From the NCBI GenBank assembly GCA_002689905.1, contig NZIN01000002.1:1-15357 (forward strand): a DNA stretch of 15,357 nt, given 5' to 3'. The notes below the pieces were generated by a model. The model saw only the letters and a program-made list of their open reading frames with translations, had not been told where the DNA came from and searched no databases. A program made the translations under genes and the position numbers. Positions 8,001 through 15,357 of the stretch are shown here, in pieces (the first letter of the stretch is position 1; every line of letters starts with the position of its first letter). This DNA comes from Rickettsiales bacterium. GTDB lineage: Bacteria; Pseudomonadota; Alphaproteobacteria; TMED109.

Positions 8001-9266
8001 ATGGTTAAAGATAAATCCGAAAATAAAAATACTCTCTATTGTTCTTTTTGTGGAAAAAGTCAACATGAAGTAAAGAAATTAATAGCAGGACCCACAGTAT
8101 TTATATGTGATGAATGTGTAGAACTATGTATGGATATTATTAAAGAGGAAAATAAATCCGTAGTTAATCAAAAATTAGAAGGAATACCCGCACCATCTGA
8201 AATAAATAAAGTTTTAAATGATTATGTTATAGGGCAAGATAACGCCAAAAAAGTTCTGTCAGTAGCAGTTCATAATCATTACAAACGTATAGGTAATATA
8301 TCAAAAAATAAAAATGACGTTGAGCTTTCTAAATCAAACATCTTATTGATAGGGCCTACTGGTTCTGGTAAGACGCTATTAGCTCAATCATTAGCGAGAA
8401 TAATAGATGTTCCTTTCACTATGGCAGATGCTACAAGTTTGACAGAGGCTGGTTATGTAGGTGAAGATGTTGAGAATATTATTTTAAAACTAGTACAGGC
8501 TTCAGACTACAATATTGAAAGAGCTGAAAGAGGTATAATATATATAGATGAAATTGATAAGATTAGTAGAAAGTCAGATAATCCTTCAATTACGAGAGAC
8601 GTATCAGGTGAAGGTGTGCAACAAGCTTTATTAAAAATTATGGAAGGTACAGTAGCAAGTATTCCACCTCAGGGTGGAAGAAAACATCCTCAACAAGAAT
8701 TTTTACCTGTAAATACTTCCAATATTCTTTTTATTTGTGGAGGAGCATTTAGTGGGTTAGAGAAGATTATATCTAAGAGGGGTATATCAGCTGGAATTGG
8801 TTTCAATGCTAGTGTTAAAATGCCAGAAACAAGAAAATTTTCAGAGATACTCTCTGGAGTAGAACCCGAAGATTTGCTTAAATATGGCTTAATTCCTGAA
8901 TTTATTGGTAGGCTACCTATTTTAGCATCATTAAATGACCTTGATGAAAAAGCTTTAATAGAAATTTTAACTGTACCTAAAAATTCACTAGTGAAGCAGT
9001 ACAAGAAAATATATTCTTTAGAAGATGTAAAGCTTACATTTACAAAAGACGCGTTGAAAGCTATAGCAAAAAAAGCTATTTCTAGAAAAACTGGAGCAAG
9101 AGGGCTTAGATCTATACTTGAAGAAATATTATTAGATAGTATGTATGAAATACCTTCAGAAGATAATATTAATGAAGTAGTAGTTAACAGTGATGTAATT
9201 AAAGGTAAAGGCAAGCCAATTGTAGCTTACAGCAAAAATAAATCAGAATTAGAAACAAGAGCATAA
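8001..9266 (+). CDS. clpX: ClpX, ATPase subunit of Clp protease
   Basis: AAA+ unfoldase that recognises tagged substrates (for example ssrA-tailed proteins) and feeds them to ClpP. The N-terminal zinc-binding domain has its four cysteines at 14, 17, 36 and 39 (CSFC and CDEC). Walker A GPTGSGKT is at 118-125, the pore loop GYVG follows, and Walker B IIYIDEID has Asp183 and Glu184. The ClpP-docking tripeptide IGF is present at 266-268, so pairing with the adjacent ClpP is well supported. The sensor-2 segment SRKTGARGLR lies near the C-terminus. Length (421) is normal. The start ATG at 8001 has no strong ribosome site. CTTGAAT at 7966-7972 in the 38-bp gap could be part of a separate promoter, but spacing would leave almost no leader, so read-through from tig-clpP is likely. 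Confidence 0.97.
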   Translation: MVKDKSENKNTLYCSFCGKSQHEVKKLIAGPTVFICDECVELCMDIIKEENKSVVNQKLEGIPAPSEINKVLNDYVIGQDNAKKVLSVAVHNHYKRIGNISKNKNDVELSKSNILLIGPTGSGKTLLAQSLARIIDVPFTMADATSLTEAGYVGEDVENIILKLVQASDYNIERAERGIIYIDEIDKISRKSDNPSITRDVSGEGVQQALLKIMEGTVASIPPQGGRKHPQQEFLPVNTSNILFICGGAFSGLEKIISKRGISAGIGFNASVKMPETRKFSEILSGVEPEDLLKYGLIPEFIGRLPILASLNDLDEKALIEILTVPKNSLVKQYKKIYSLEDVKLTFTKDALKAIAKKAISRKTGARGLRSILEEILLDSMYEIPSEDNINEVVVNSDVIKGKGKPIVAYSKNKSELETRA

Positions 9267-9274
9267 AACTCTTG
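9256..9274. repeat. Small inverted repeat at the clpX stop codon
   Basis: CAAGAG (9256-9261) and CTCTTG (9269-9274) form a perfect 6-bp inverted repeat with a 7-base loop that contains the clpX stop codon TAA (9264-9266). No T-run follows, so it is a poor intrinsic terminator; it may be a weak pause or processing hairpin. Its right arm overlaps the candidate lon promoter box. Confidence 0.4.
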
Positions 9275-9300
9275 AAATCTTAACTCGCAAACATCACGTA
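9271..9300 (+). promoter_or_regulatory. Candidate heat-shock-type promoter of lon
   Basis: CTTGAAA at 9271-9277 matches the sigma-32 -35 element. After 17 bases the sequence continues CACGTATAT. A start near 9307 would lie just before the AAAGG ribosome site at 9311-9315. The distance from CTTGAA to the start codon (46 bases) is almost the same as at htpG (45). Against it: the -10 part is poor, the spacing is long, and CTTG is also the right arm of the inverted repeat just upstream. A sigma-70 -10 (TATATT at 9301-9306) is an alternative. Confidence 0.3.
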
Positions 9301-9322
9301 TATATTATATAAAGGATATATT

Positions 9323-11716
9323 ATGAAATATTTACCATTATTACCGTTAAGAGATATAGTTATTTTTCCAGAAATGATAGTTCCACTATTTGTGGGTAGA
9401 GAAAAATCAGTAAAAGCAATTGAAGAAGTAATGAAGTCTGATGATGAAAATAAGCAAGTTTTGTTAGTCACTCAAAAAGAATCAAATGTAGATAATCCAA
9501 ATACTTCAGATCTTTATAAGGTAGGTATTTTAGGAAATGTTTTACAGATGTTAAAACTTCCAGATGGCACTGTTAAAGTATTAGTTGAAGGTATGAGCAG
9601 GATTAAAATTGCTAATTTTACTTTAAATGATAATTTTTTAAAAGCCTCATACACCAACTTTCCTGAAAAGATAAAAAAAACTGATAATTGTAAAGCTCTT
9701 ACTAGAGCTATTTCTGAGCAATTTGAAGGTTATGTAAAAATAAATAAAAAGATTTCTAAAGATATAATTTCTAGTGTAGCTCAAATAGAGGATCCATCAA
9801 AAATCTCTAATACAGTGGCCGCTCATTTAAATATTAAAATATCTGAAAAACAAAAAATCTTAGAAGTAGAACTTTTAGATATTAGACTTGAAAAAATTTT
9901 AGAATTACTTGAATCAGAATTGGATGTCTTGAAAGTAGAGAAGAAAATAAGATCTAGAGTAAAAAGGCAAATGGAAAAAACACAAAGAGAATATTATTTA
10001 AATGAGCAATTAAAAGCTATACAAAAAGAGCTTGGAGATAATGATGATTCTTCAGATGACAATGAAGAATATCTAAAAAAAATTAATACTTTGAAGTTAA
10101 CTGATGAAGCAAAGAAAAAAGCGGAGAGTGAACTAAAAAAACTTAAAAGTATGAGTCCAATGTCTGCTGAATCTACTGTTGTAAGAAATTACCTAGACTG
10201 GCTTCTAGGAATACCTTGGAAAAGTCCATCAAAGATAAAATATGATTTAAATGATGCTATAAACTCGTTAAATAAGGATCATTTTGGTTTAGAGAAAGTA
10301 AAAGAAAGAATTATAGAATATTTAGCAATACAGAAAAGAGTAAAAAAAGTACAAGGCTCAATTTTATGTTTAGTAGGTCCACCAGGGGTAGGTAAAACCT
10401 CCTTGGGTAAATCTATCGCTAAATCTACTGGAAGAGAATTTATTAGAATGTCTTTAGGTGGAGTTCGAGATGAAGCTGAAATTAAAGGACACAGAAGAAC
10501 TTATATTGGTTCAATGCCAGGAAAAATAGTTCAAGGAATGAAGAAGGCAGGTACATCAAATCCTCTTTTTTTATTAGATGAAATTGATAAACTTGGCGCA
10601 GATTGGAGAGGAGATCCTTCATCCGCTCTTCTAGAGGCACTTGACCCAGAACAGAATAATACTTTTAATGATCATTATCTAGAAGTTGATTATGATTTAT
10701 CAAATGTTCTTTTTATTACAACTGCCAACTCATTAAATATGCCACAACCTTTACTAGATAGGTTAGAAGTTATTCATTTATCAGGATATACTGAAGAAGA
10801 AAAGTTGCAAATAGCAAAAAAGTACTTATTAAAAAAACAACTTTCCAAGAATGGTTTAAAATCAAATGAGTTTAAAATAAATAACACTGCTATAAACAGT
10901 GTTATAAAATACTATACTAGAGAAGCAGGAGTACGAAATTTAGAAAGAGAAATTTCTAAAATATGTAGAAAAGCTACAACGGCTATAGTTAAAGGTACTA
11001 CAAAAAAAGCATCTGTTAACAATACTAATTTATCTGACTTTCTTGGTGTTAAAAAATTTAGACATGGAGAAACGGAAAAAAAGAACTTAATAGGTATTAC
11101 GACTGGCTTAGCATACACAGAATTTGGAGGCGATATTTTAGCAATCGAGGCTGTATTAATGCAGGGAAAAGGCAGAAGGCAAGTTACTGGACGTTTAGGT
11201 GATGTAATGAAAGAATCAATACAAGCTGCTGTATCATATGTACGTTATAATGCCCCTACATTAGGTATTATACCACCAGAGTTTGAAAACAAAGATATAC
11301 ACGTTCATGTTCCTGAAGGAGCTACTCCGAAAGACGGACCTTCGGCTGGTGTAGCTATTGTTACATCAATCGTATCGATATTAACTGGAATACCAGTTAA
11401 TTGTAAGGTAGCCATGACTGGTGAAATAACCCTTCGTGGAAGAGTTTTACCTATTGGCGGACTAAAAGAAAAATTACTTGCAGCAATAAGGTCTGGTATA
11501 TCAAAAGTAATTATACCTAAAGATAATGAGAAAGATCTTGAGGAAATACCTAAAAATATTAAGAAGAAAATTAAGATAATAGTAGCAGATAATATTTTAG
11601 ATGTTTTAAAAGAAACATTGGTAAAAAAACTTACTCCCATAAAATGGAAGGAACCAAAAATAGTATTAGAAAATTCTAATAAAAACTCTGATGGTAAAGT
11701 AATTGTAAGACATTAA
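9323..11716 (+). CDS. lon: Lon, ATP-dependent serine protease
   Basis: Cytoplasmic homo-hexameric protease that removes misfolded proteins and short-lived regulators. The 797 residues follow the LonA layout. The N-terminal substrate-binding domain starts LPLLPLRDIVIFPEM, and a charged coiled-coil helix includes the conserved QREYYLNEQLKAIQKELG. The AAA+ module has Walker A GPPGVGKT at 352-359 and Walker B LLDEID with Asp419/Glu420. The C-terminal protease domain has the Ser-Lys dyad: Ser674 in PKDGPSAG and Lys717 in GGLKEKLL, 43 residues apart as in E. coli (679/722). Length is slightly above E. coli (784). AAAGG at 9311-9315, seven bases upstream, supports the start. It follows clpX by 56 bp and precedes hupB by 64 bp, the order seen in many proteobacteria. 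Confidence 0.98.
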   Translation: MKYLPLLPLRDIVIFPEMIVPLFVGREKSVKAIEEVMKSDDENKQVLLVTQKESNVDNPNTSDLYKVGILGNVLQMLKLPDGTVKVLVEGMSRIKIANFTLNDNFLKASYTNFPEKIKKTDNCKALTRAISEQFEGYVKINKKISKDIISSVAQIEDPSKISNTVAAHLNIKISEKQKILEVELLDIRLEKILELLESELDVLKVEKKIRSRVKRQMEKTQREYYLNEQLKAIQKELGDNDDSSDDNEEYLKKINTLKLTDEAKKKAESELKKLKSMSPMSAESTVVRNYLDWLLGIPWKSPSKIKYDLNDAINSLNKDHFGLEKVKERIIEYLAIQKRVKKVQGSILCLVGPPGVGKTSLGKSIAKSTGREFIRMSLGGVRDEAEIKGHRRTYIGSMPGKIVQGMKKAGTSNPLFLLDEIDKLGADWRGDPSSALLEALDPEQNNTFNDHYLEVDYDLSNVLFITTANSLNMPQPLLDRLEVIHLSGYTEEEKLQIAKKYLLKKQLSKNGLKSNEFKINNTAINSVIKYYTREAGVRNLEREISKICRKATTAIVKGTTKKASVNNTNLSDFLGVKKFRHGETEKKNLIGITTGLAYTEFGGDILAIEAVLMQGKGRRQVTGRLGDVMKESIQAAVSYVRYNAPTLGIIPPEFENKDIHVHVPEGATPKDGPSAGVAIVTSIVSILTGIPVNCKVAMTGEITLRGRVLPIGGLKEKLLAAIRSGISKVIIPKDNEKDLEEIPKNIKKKIKIIVADNILDVLKETLVKKLTPIKWKEPKIVLENSNKNSDGKVIVRH

Positions 11717-11725
11717 ATTATATTA

Positions 11726-11753
11726 TTGACCTTTTAATAAATAAATTTAATAT
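11726..11753 (+). promoter_or_regulatory. Candidate sigma-70 promoter of hupB
   Basis: TTGACC at 11726-11731 matches five of six bases of the -35 consensus. After 16 bases TAATAT at 11748-11753 is a reasonable -10. A start near 11760 would leave a leader of about 20 bases containing the AGGAG ribosome site. This is the best vegetative-type promoter I see in the window, suggesting hupB is transcribed independently of lon. Confidence 0.5.
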
Positions 11754-11780
11754 GTACTAATAAAAAAAAAAGGAGTAATT

Positions 11781-12053
11781 GTGAATAAAAACGAACTTAT
11801 TTCAGCTATGTCAGGTGCGTCAAATCTGAGTCAGACTCAGTGCACTGAGGCTTTACAAACATTTATTAATACTGTAACAGACGAATTAAAAAAAGGTTCT
11901 GATGTTAAAATCATTGGTTTTGGTACTTTTAAAATTTCTAAAAGAAAAGCTACTACTGGAAGAAATCCGCAGACTGGAGCAGCAATTCAAATACCTGCAT
12001 CTAATCAACCAAAGTTTTCTGCCGGGAAGGCCTTAAAAGAAGCAGTAAACTAA
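11781..12053 (+). CDS. hupB: HU-family nucleoid DNA-binding protein
   Basis: A 90-residue histone-like protein that binds DNA as a dimer, bends it and compacts the nucleoid. N-terminal helices (MNKNELISAMS through KKGSDVKI) form the dimer body. GFGTFKISKRKA at 46-57 leads into the DNA-binding arm, with RNP at 61-63, where Pro63 is the residue that intercalates into the minor groove. The C-terminal KFSAGKALKEAVN is the usual final helix. Length is exactly typical. The start is GTG at 11781, fixed by AGGAG at 11771-11775 with five bases of spacing, the strongest ribosome site in the window, as expected for an abundant protein. IHF is less likely given the position directly after lon and the arm sequence. 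Confidence 0.96.
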   Translation: MNKNELISAMSGASNLSQTQCTEALQTFINTVTDELKKGSDVKIIGFGTFKISKRKATTGRNPQTGAAIQIPASNQPKFSAGKALKEAVN

Positions 12054-12062
12054 TACAGATTT

Positions 12063-12081
12063 GTTGCTAATTGTTAGTAAC
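12063..12081 (+). repeat. Short hairpin between hupB and tRNA-Val
   Basis: GTTGCTAA (12063-12070) and TTAGTAAC (12074-12081) can pair over eight positions including one G-U pair, with a three-base loop TTG. It lies 9 bp after the hupB stop and 2 bp before the tRNA. There is no T-run, so it may protect the 3' end of hupB mRNA or mark a processing point rather than terminate transcription. Confidence 0.4.
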
Positions 12082-12083
12082 TG

Positions 12084-12159
12084 GGGCGATTAGCTCAGCT
12101 GGGAGAGCATCTCGTTTACACCGAGAGGGTCGGCGGTTCGAGCCCGTCATCGCCCACCA
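12084..12159 (+). tRNA. tRNA-Val (anticodon TAC)
   Basis: Seventy-six bases including CCA. Acceptor stem GGGCGAT (12084-12090) pairs with ATCGCCC (12149-12155), then discriminator A and encoded CCA (12157-12159). The D arm contains AGCTCAGCTGGGAGAGC. Anticodon stem TCTCG/CGAGA encloses TTTACAC with anticodon TAC at 12117-12119. The T arm holds GGTTCGAGCC. Much richer in G+C than its surroundings, as stable RNAs are in AT-rich genomes. Confidence 0.97.
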
Positions 12160-12165
12160 TTCTTA

Positions 12166-12242
<77 letters not shown>

Positions 12243-12409
12243 CCTTTTCTGCACCTTTCAGGGTACTTAATGCAATTTTTGATGCAATAGCCGGCGGTTC
12301 ACTTGACTCAAACTGTCAATAAATTTTAGTTTCTTTGAAATAGTCTGTAAGTAATAAACTGTCTTGATTATATATTAAAATATATTAAATTGATAATGGG
12401 GGACAAGTC
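12243..12409. other. Non-coding gap after the tRNA pair
   Basis: These 167 bases hold no ORF I can support. Just after tRNA-Asp, CTTTTCT could be a weak termination tract without a strong hairpin. The sequence at 12291-12300 is GC-rich for this genome and contains CGGCGGTTC (12292-12300), identical to nine bases of the tRNA-Val T-arm region (12131-12139). The hexamer TGCAAT occurs twice (12271, 12283). The promoter of the cyclase gene should be here; TTGACT at 12303-12308 and TTGAAA at 12335-12340 are possible -35 boxes, but neither has a well-placed -10. GGGGGA at 12398-12403 is the likely ribosome site for the next gene. Confidence 0.4.
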
Positions 12410-14320
12410 ATGAATTCACAAAAAAGAAAACTTACTACTATATTAGCAATGGATGTTGTTAACTATTCAAAAAAAATGGCAGTTGATGATGAAGGTACGT
12501 TAAAGCAATTATCAGTTTGCAGAAAAATAATTGAAAAAACTATAACTTCAGCAGAGGGCAGAATATTTAATACTGCAGGTGATGCATTCATGATTGAGTT
12601 TAATAGTCCAGTTCAAGCAGTAAATTCAGCTATTAAAATTCAAAAAGAGATTCTTAATTTAAATAAAGAATTAAGTAACGATAAAACTTTGGAATTTCGT
12701 ATAGGTATTAATATGGGTGATGTATTAATTGAAGGTGATAATCTTTTTGGAGACGGAGTAAATGTTGCATCTAGGTTAGAAGCTATAGCACCACCAGGCA
12801 GGATATGTATATCTGGTTCAGTTTTTTCATTAGTATCAAACAATATAAAAGAAAAGATATTTGCAAAAGGAAGTCAAAAACTTAAAAATATTAGTAAGCC
12901 CATAGATGCACATTTTATAGAGATAGAAGAAGGTTCTAATTTAGCAAGAGACTTTAAAGTTTCTCAAACTAAAGCAGGAAAAAATAATATTTATATAATG
13001 GGAGCAGTTGCTGCTAGTTTTTTATTAATAGTAGTATCGTTTTTTATGTTTAAAGGTAATAATGAGATTAATGTAAACTTAAATAGCATTGCTATTGCTC
13101 CAATAACTACTGTGTCTAAAGAACAAGAAAAAATTAATTTAGCTGCAGGATTGACCCAAGATATAGCTGCTTCATTAACTAGAGCGTCAAAGAAACTTAA
13201 TGTAATTAAACTTAACAGCGCAGAAGATAGCGTTGCTGATATATCAAAAAAAACTGGAGCAAAGTATTTAATAAATGGAGATATTAAGGAAGCAGGAAAA
13301 AATATTAGAGTTACTGTAAATTTAGTTGATGCAGAAAATGCAAATATTGTATGGTCTGATAAATATGATAAAACTCTAGAAATAGATAATTTATTTACGT
13401 TGCAGGATGAAGTAGTTTCTAATATTATAGATGAGCTTGTTGGTAACGGAGATATCCTATCAAAAGAAGTTTCTAAAGTAGGATTAACAGCAACTTCTCA
13501 AAATCTAGACTCATATGCATGTATCAATTTTACAAGAAACCAATTTTTTCTTTCATTCTCATTTGAGCATTTTAATAAAGCTGTGGAATGTTTAGAAATA
13601 TCTGTTGTTGAAGACCCCGGATATGCAGATGCTTGGCAATATTATGGTTACCTTTTATCGTGGGGTTACTCTATATTTGAAGTATATGAAAAGGATATCC
13701 TTAGTAAGGCTTTAGAAGCAGTTCAGAATGCCATAAGGTTAGACCCTAATTATGCGATGGCTTATAGATCCAAAGCTGAAATAGAATATTATACAGGGAA
13801 CTTTGATCAGATGCTAAAAGATGGAGAAAAAGCTTTAGAATTAGCTCCTAATGATGTTCAAATAATAGGAGGAATAGCATACATAACGGGTCTTTCAGGA
13901 TGGGGCTGTCACTCCTCAGAGGAACTTAAGAAAAAATATAATATTGATGAAAAAGCTTGTTATAGACTTAAAAGAGGACATGAGTTAGGAGTTTTGGGGG
14001 CAACTTTAGATAAGGGAAACAGTGTTGCTGGGAATAACTTTGGACAAGTTGCATATTATCAAGACTCTCGTAATTGGGAAAAAGCTCTAGAGGTCATGGA
14101 AGATATGCCAGTTCCTTTTTTATGGTGGTGGCATCATTATATGGGTACGTCTAACCACTTCTTAGGAAACAAAGACAAAGCTCAAAATCATTTTAATAAA
14201 ATTGCAGAAATTTTGGGTGATAATACATTAGAAAAAATGAAAAAAGGTATGATAATTTGGCATGAAATGACTGTGTATGAAGAAATGATGCCAGTCTATT
14301 TAGAATACGGATTAAAATAG
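12410..14320 (+). CDS. Membrane-anchored class III nucleotide cyclase with FlgO/TolB-like and TPR regions
   Basis: A 636-residue signalling protein. The N-terminal class III cyclase domain (about 6-172) has both metal-binding aspartates, Asp15 in AMDVVNYS and Asp58 in NTAGDAF, and the transition-state residues Asn118 and Arg122 in GVNVASRLE. The two positions that normally choose adenine are changed: Asn54 where Lys is usual and Asn111 where Asp is usual. One transmembrane helix (194-214) follows. Residues about 222-345 resemble the FlgO/TolB-like segment common in these proteins, including GAKYLINGDI and VNLVDAENANIVWSDKYD. The rest is TPR-like helices, clearest at about 380-482 (DPGYADAWQYYGYLL, LDPNYAMAYRSKAEIEYYTG) and again near 585-605. 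The likely topology is cyclase in the cytoplasm and TPR region in the periplasm. GGGGGA six bases upstream supports the ATG. Product and signal are unknown. It precedes a transporter gene by 42 bp. Confidence 0.88.
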   Translation: MNSQKRKLTTILAMDVVNYSKKMAVDDEGTLKQLSVCRKIIEKTITSAEGRIFNTAGDAFMIEFNSPVQAVNSAIKIQKEILNLNKELSNDKTLEFRIGINMGDVLIEGDNLFGDGVNVASRLEAIAPPGRICISGSVFSLVSNNIKEKIFAKGSQKLKNISKPIDAHFIEIEEGSNLARDFKVSQTKAGKNNIYIMGAVAASFLLIVVSFFMFKGNNEINVNLNSIAIAPITTVSKEQEKINLAAGLTQDIAASLTRASKKLNVIKLNSAEDSVADISKKTGAKYLINGDIKEAGKNIRVTVNLVDAENANIVWSDKYDKTLEIDNLFTLQDEVVSNIIDELVGNGDILSKEVSKVGLTATSQNLDSYACINFTRNQFFLSFSFEHFNKAVECLEISVVEDPGYADAWQYYGYLLSWGYSIFEVYEKDILSKALEAVQNAIRLDPNYAMAYRSKAEIEYYTGNFDQMLKDGEKALELAPNDVQIIGGIAYITGLSGWGCHSSEELKKKYNIDEKACYRLKRGHELGVLGATLDKGNSVAGNNFGQVAYYQDSRNWEKALEVMEDMPVPFLWWWHHYMGTSNHFLGNKDKAQNHFNKIAEILGDNTLEKMKKGMIIWHEMTVYEEMMPVYLEYGLK

Positions 14321-14351
14321 AACTACAAATAAGACTAAATTCTATTTTAAT
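14311..14351 (+). repeat. 12-bp inverted repeat spanning the cyclase stop codon
   Basis: ATTAAAATAGAA (14311-14322) and TTCTATTTTAAT (14340-14351) are perfect inverted copies with a 17-base loop. The left arm contains the TAG stop (14318-14320); the right arm ends just before the AGGG ribosome site of the next gene. The stem is nearly all A/T and lacks a T-run, so it is not a standard terminator; it could attenuate read-through or affect translation of the transporter. Confidence 0.5.
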
Positions 14352-14362
14352 AAGGGCTTTAA

Positions 14363-15357
14363 ATGATTATTTTTATCACCTTAATCATTATTATAGGCAT
14401 TACATCACTTTTTTTTATTAGTAGGCAACCTGATATTAAAGGTTTCTATTCTGGTTTAATGGAAGGCAATAAAGAACCAAGTTTAGTTGCAATGGTATTA
14501 TCGCTAGTTACAACATGGATTTTTTCAAGATCCTTATTAACTGCTGCTATTCTTTCATATTATTATGGATTACCAGGAGCATTAGCTTATACAGCATATT
14601 ATTTTTCTTTTCTTACGGGTGGATATTTTATAGTTCGCTTAAGAAAAAAATTTAGGATTAGTTCTTTAGTGGAGTTTTTTGAAAAAGAATATGGTTTTGT
14701 AGGTAAATTTTCTTATTCTTTTATAATTATTATAAGACTTATAAGTGAAATTTTTGCAAATTTAATAGTGATTGGTTTAATTTTTGGCAATGAAGGTACT
14801 ATAGAATATAAAGCTTCAATATTAATAATAATGCTGTTAGCTTTTTCTTATTCTTTTTTAGGAGGTTTAAGAAATTCTATTAAAACAGACTATATTCAAA
14901 TGATAATATTTTTATTACTTTTGCTAGCCTTGCTTGTAAGTTTATATTTTTCAAATTCACTAATAGAATATAATTTAATTGTATCTAAAGTAGGTGACTT
15001 TTCTAATCCAGGCTATGCTCTGATATTAGTAGCTTTATTACAGATATGGAGTTATCCAATACATGACCCAGTCATGATGGATAGAGGCTTTATTTGCTCT
15101 AAAGAGAAAACTAAAAAAAGTTTTTTTCTTGCATTTTTATTAAGCTCCTTATGTATATTATCTTTTTCTTTATTAGGTTTACACTTATCACCTAATGCAT
15201 TAAATGGAATTAGCTTCATTGAAGCTGTTAAAATTAACTTTGATGAGTATTTAGCCTATATAATTTTTCTTCTTTTAATTGTCTCAGCTATTTCTACATT
15301 GGATTCTACTTTATCTAGTGCAGCTAAATTAATAGTTTTAGATTTATCTTTATTATC
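14363..15357 (+). CDS. Sodium:solute symporter (SSS) family transporter, 3' end cut by window edge
   Basis: I translated this frame from ATG at 14363 to the window edge without a stop: 331 residues of a protein that usually has about 450-550. It is strongly hydrophobic, with about nine predicted membrane segments in the portion seen. Family features are TTWIFSRSLLTAA in the first conserved helix, SFLGGLRNSIKTDYIQ (the usual S-x-x-G-G-x-x-x-x-x-x-T-D-x-x-Q pattern), IHDPVMMDRGF, and AISTLDSTLSSAAKLIVLD, where the Ser/Thr residues belong to the sodium-binding helix. It would import a solute with Na+ across the inner membrane. The solute cannot be named; the proline/pantothenate/solute labels used for this family are not distinguishable here. 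AGGG at 14353-14356, six bases upstream, supports the start. It may share a transcript with the cyclase gene. Confidence 0.88.
   Translation, partial: MIIFITLIIIIGITSLFFISRQPDIKGFYSGLMEGNKEPSLVAMVLSLVTTWIFSRSLLTAAILSYYYGLPGALAYTAYYFSFLTGGYFIVRLRKKFRISSLVEFFEKEYGFVGKFSYSFIIIIRLISEIFANLIVIGLIFGNEGTIEYKASILIIMLLAFSYSFLGGLRNSIKTDYIQMIIFLLLLLALLVSLYFSNSLIEYNLIVSKVGDFSNPGYALILVALLQIWSYPIHDPVMMDRGFICSKEKTKKSFFLAFLLSSLCILSFSLLGLHLSPNALNGISFIEAVKINFDEYLAYIIFLLLIVSAISTLDSTLSSAAKLIVLDLSLL

Noticed and set aside
8690..9214. 174-codon minus-strand ORF opposite clpX
   Set aside because: Long for a shadow, but entirely within the conserved AAA+ coding region, rich in Ser/Ile/Leu as expected of an antisense frame, and without a recognisable domain.
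11305..11640. 111-codon minus-strand ORF opposite lon
   Set aside because: Antisense to the Lon protease domain, including the catalytic Ser and Lys codons; no independent support.

Overview
The window looks like a piece of the core chromosome of an AT-rich (roughly 30% GC by eye, not counted), probably free-living alphaproteobacterium. Three things point there: the order tig-clpP-clpX-lon-hupB followed by tRNA genes, which is typical of alphaproteobacteria; the homodimeric E1/transketolase-like enzyme and the class III cyclase-TPR protein, both of kinds common in that class; and short intergenic gaps, TTG and GTG starts and TAA-dominated stops, which resemble streamlined marine lineages. Placement in a particular order (SAR11-like, HIMB59-like or other) is inference and cannot be settled from this window. 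The code is standard: tryptophan is TGG, and the eleven complete genes end in TAA (nine) or TAG (two).

Layout. Positions 1-1363 hold the first 454 codons of htpG (Hsp90) on the minus strand, cut by the left window edge. A nitroreductase-family flavoenzyme (1433-2098) is divergent from it and meets tail to tail a two-gene minus-strand pair: an exported Sel1-repeat protein (2100-2546) and a small lipoprotein (2552-3001). Divergent from that pair is a 770-residue thiamine-diphosphate enzyme related to homodimeric pyruvate dehydrogenase E1 and transketolase (3088-5400). The last base of its stop codon is the first base of a tRNA-Leu gene (5400-5484). A small exported four-cysteine protein resembling the Rap1a/Tai family follows (5505-5951).

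The central block (6015-12053) is a protein quality-control and nucleoid cluster, all on the plus strand: trigger factor, ClpP (start overlapping the end of tig), ClpX, Lon and the HU-type protein HupB. Trigger factor receives nascent chains, ClpXP and Lon are the two ATP-driven cytoplasmic proteases, and HU is a nucleoid protein and a known Lon substrate in E. coli. With htpG nearby, most of the window's left and centre concerns proteostasis. Sequences beginning CTTGAA lie in front of htpG, clpX and lon and may be heat-shock-type (sigma-32) -35 elements, although the -10 parts are imperfect.

Two tRNA genes (Val-TAC and Asp-GTC) follow hupB. After a 167-bp non-coding stretch comes a membrane-anchored class III nucleotide cyclase with a TPR region (12410-14320), followed after 42 bp by the start of a sodium:solute-symporter-family transporter (14363 to the right edge, incomplete).

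I looked for an undescribed system and did not find a convincing one. The items most worth a second look are the orphan E1-like enzyme with a non-ATG start, the stop-codon/tRNA-Leu overlap, the Rap1a-like protein without any secretion system nearby, and the cyclase whose two purine-selecting positions are both asparagine.
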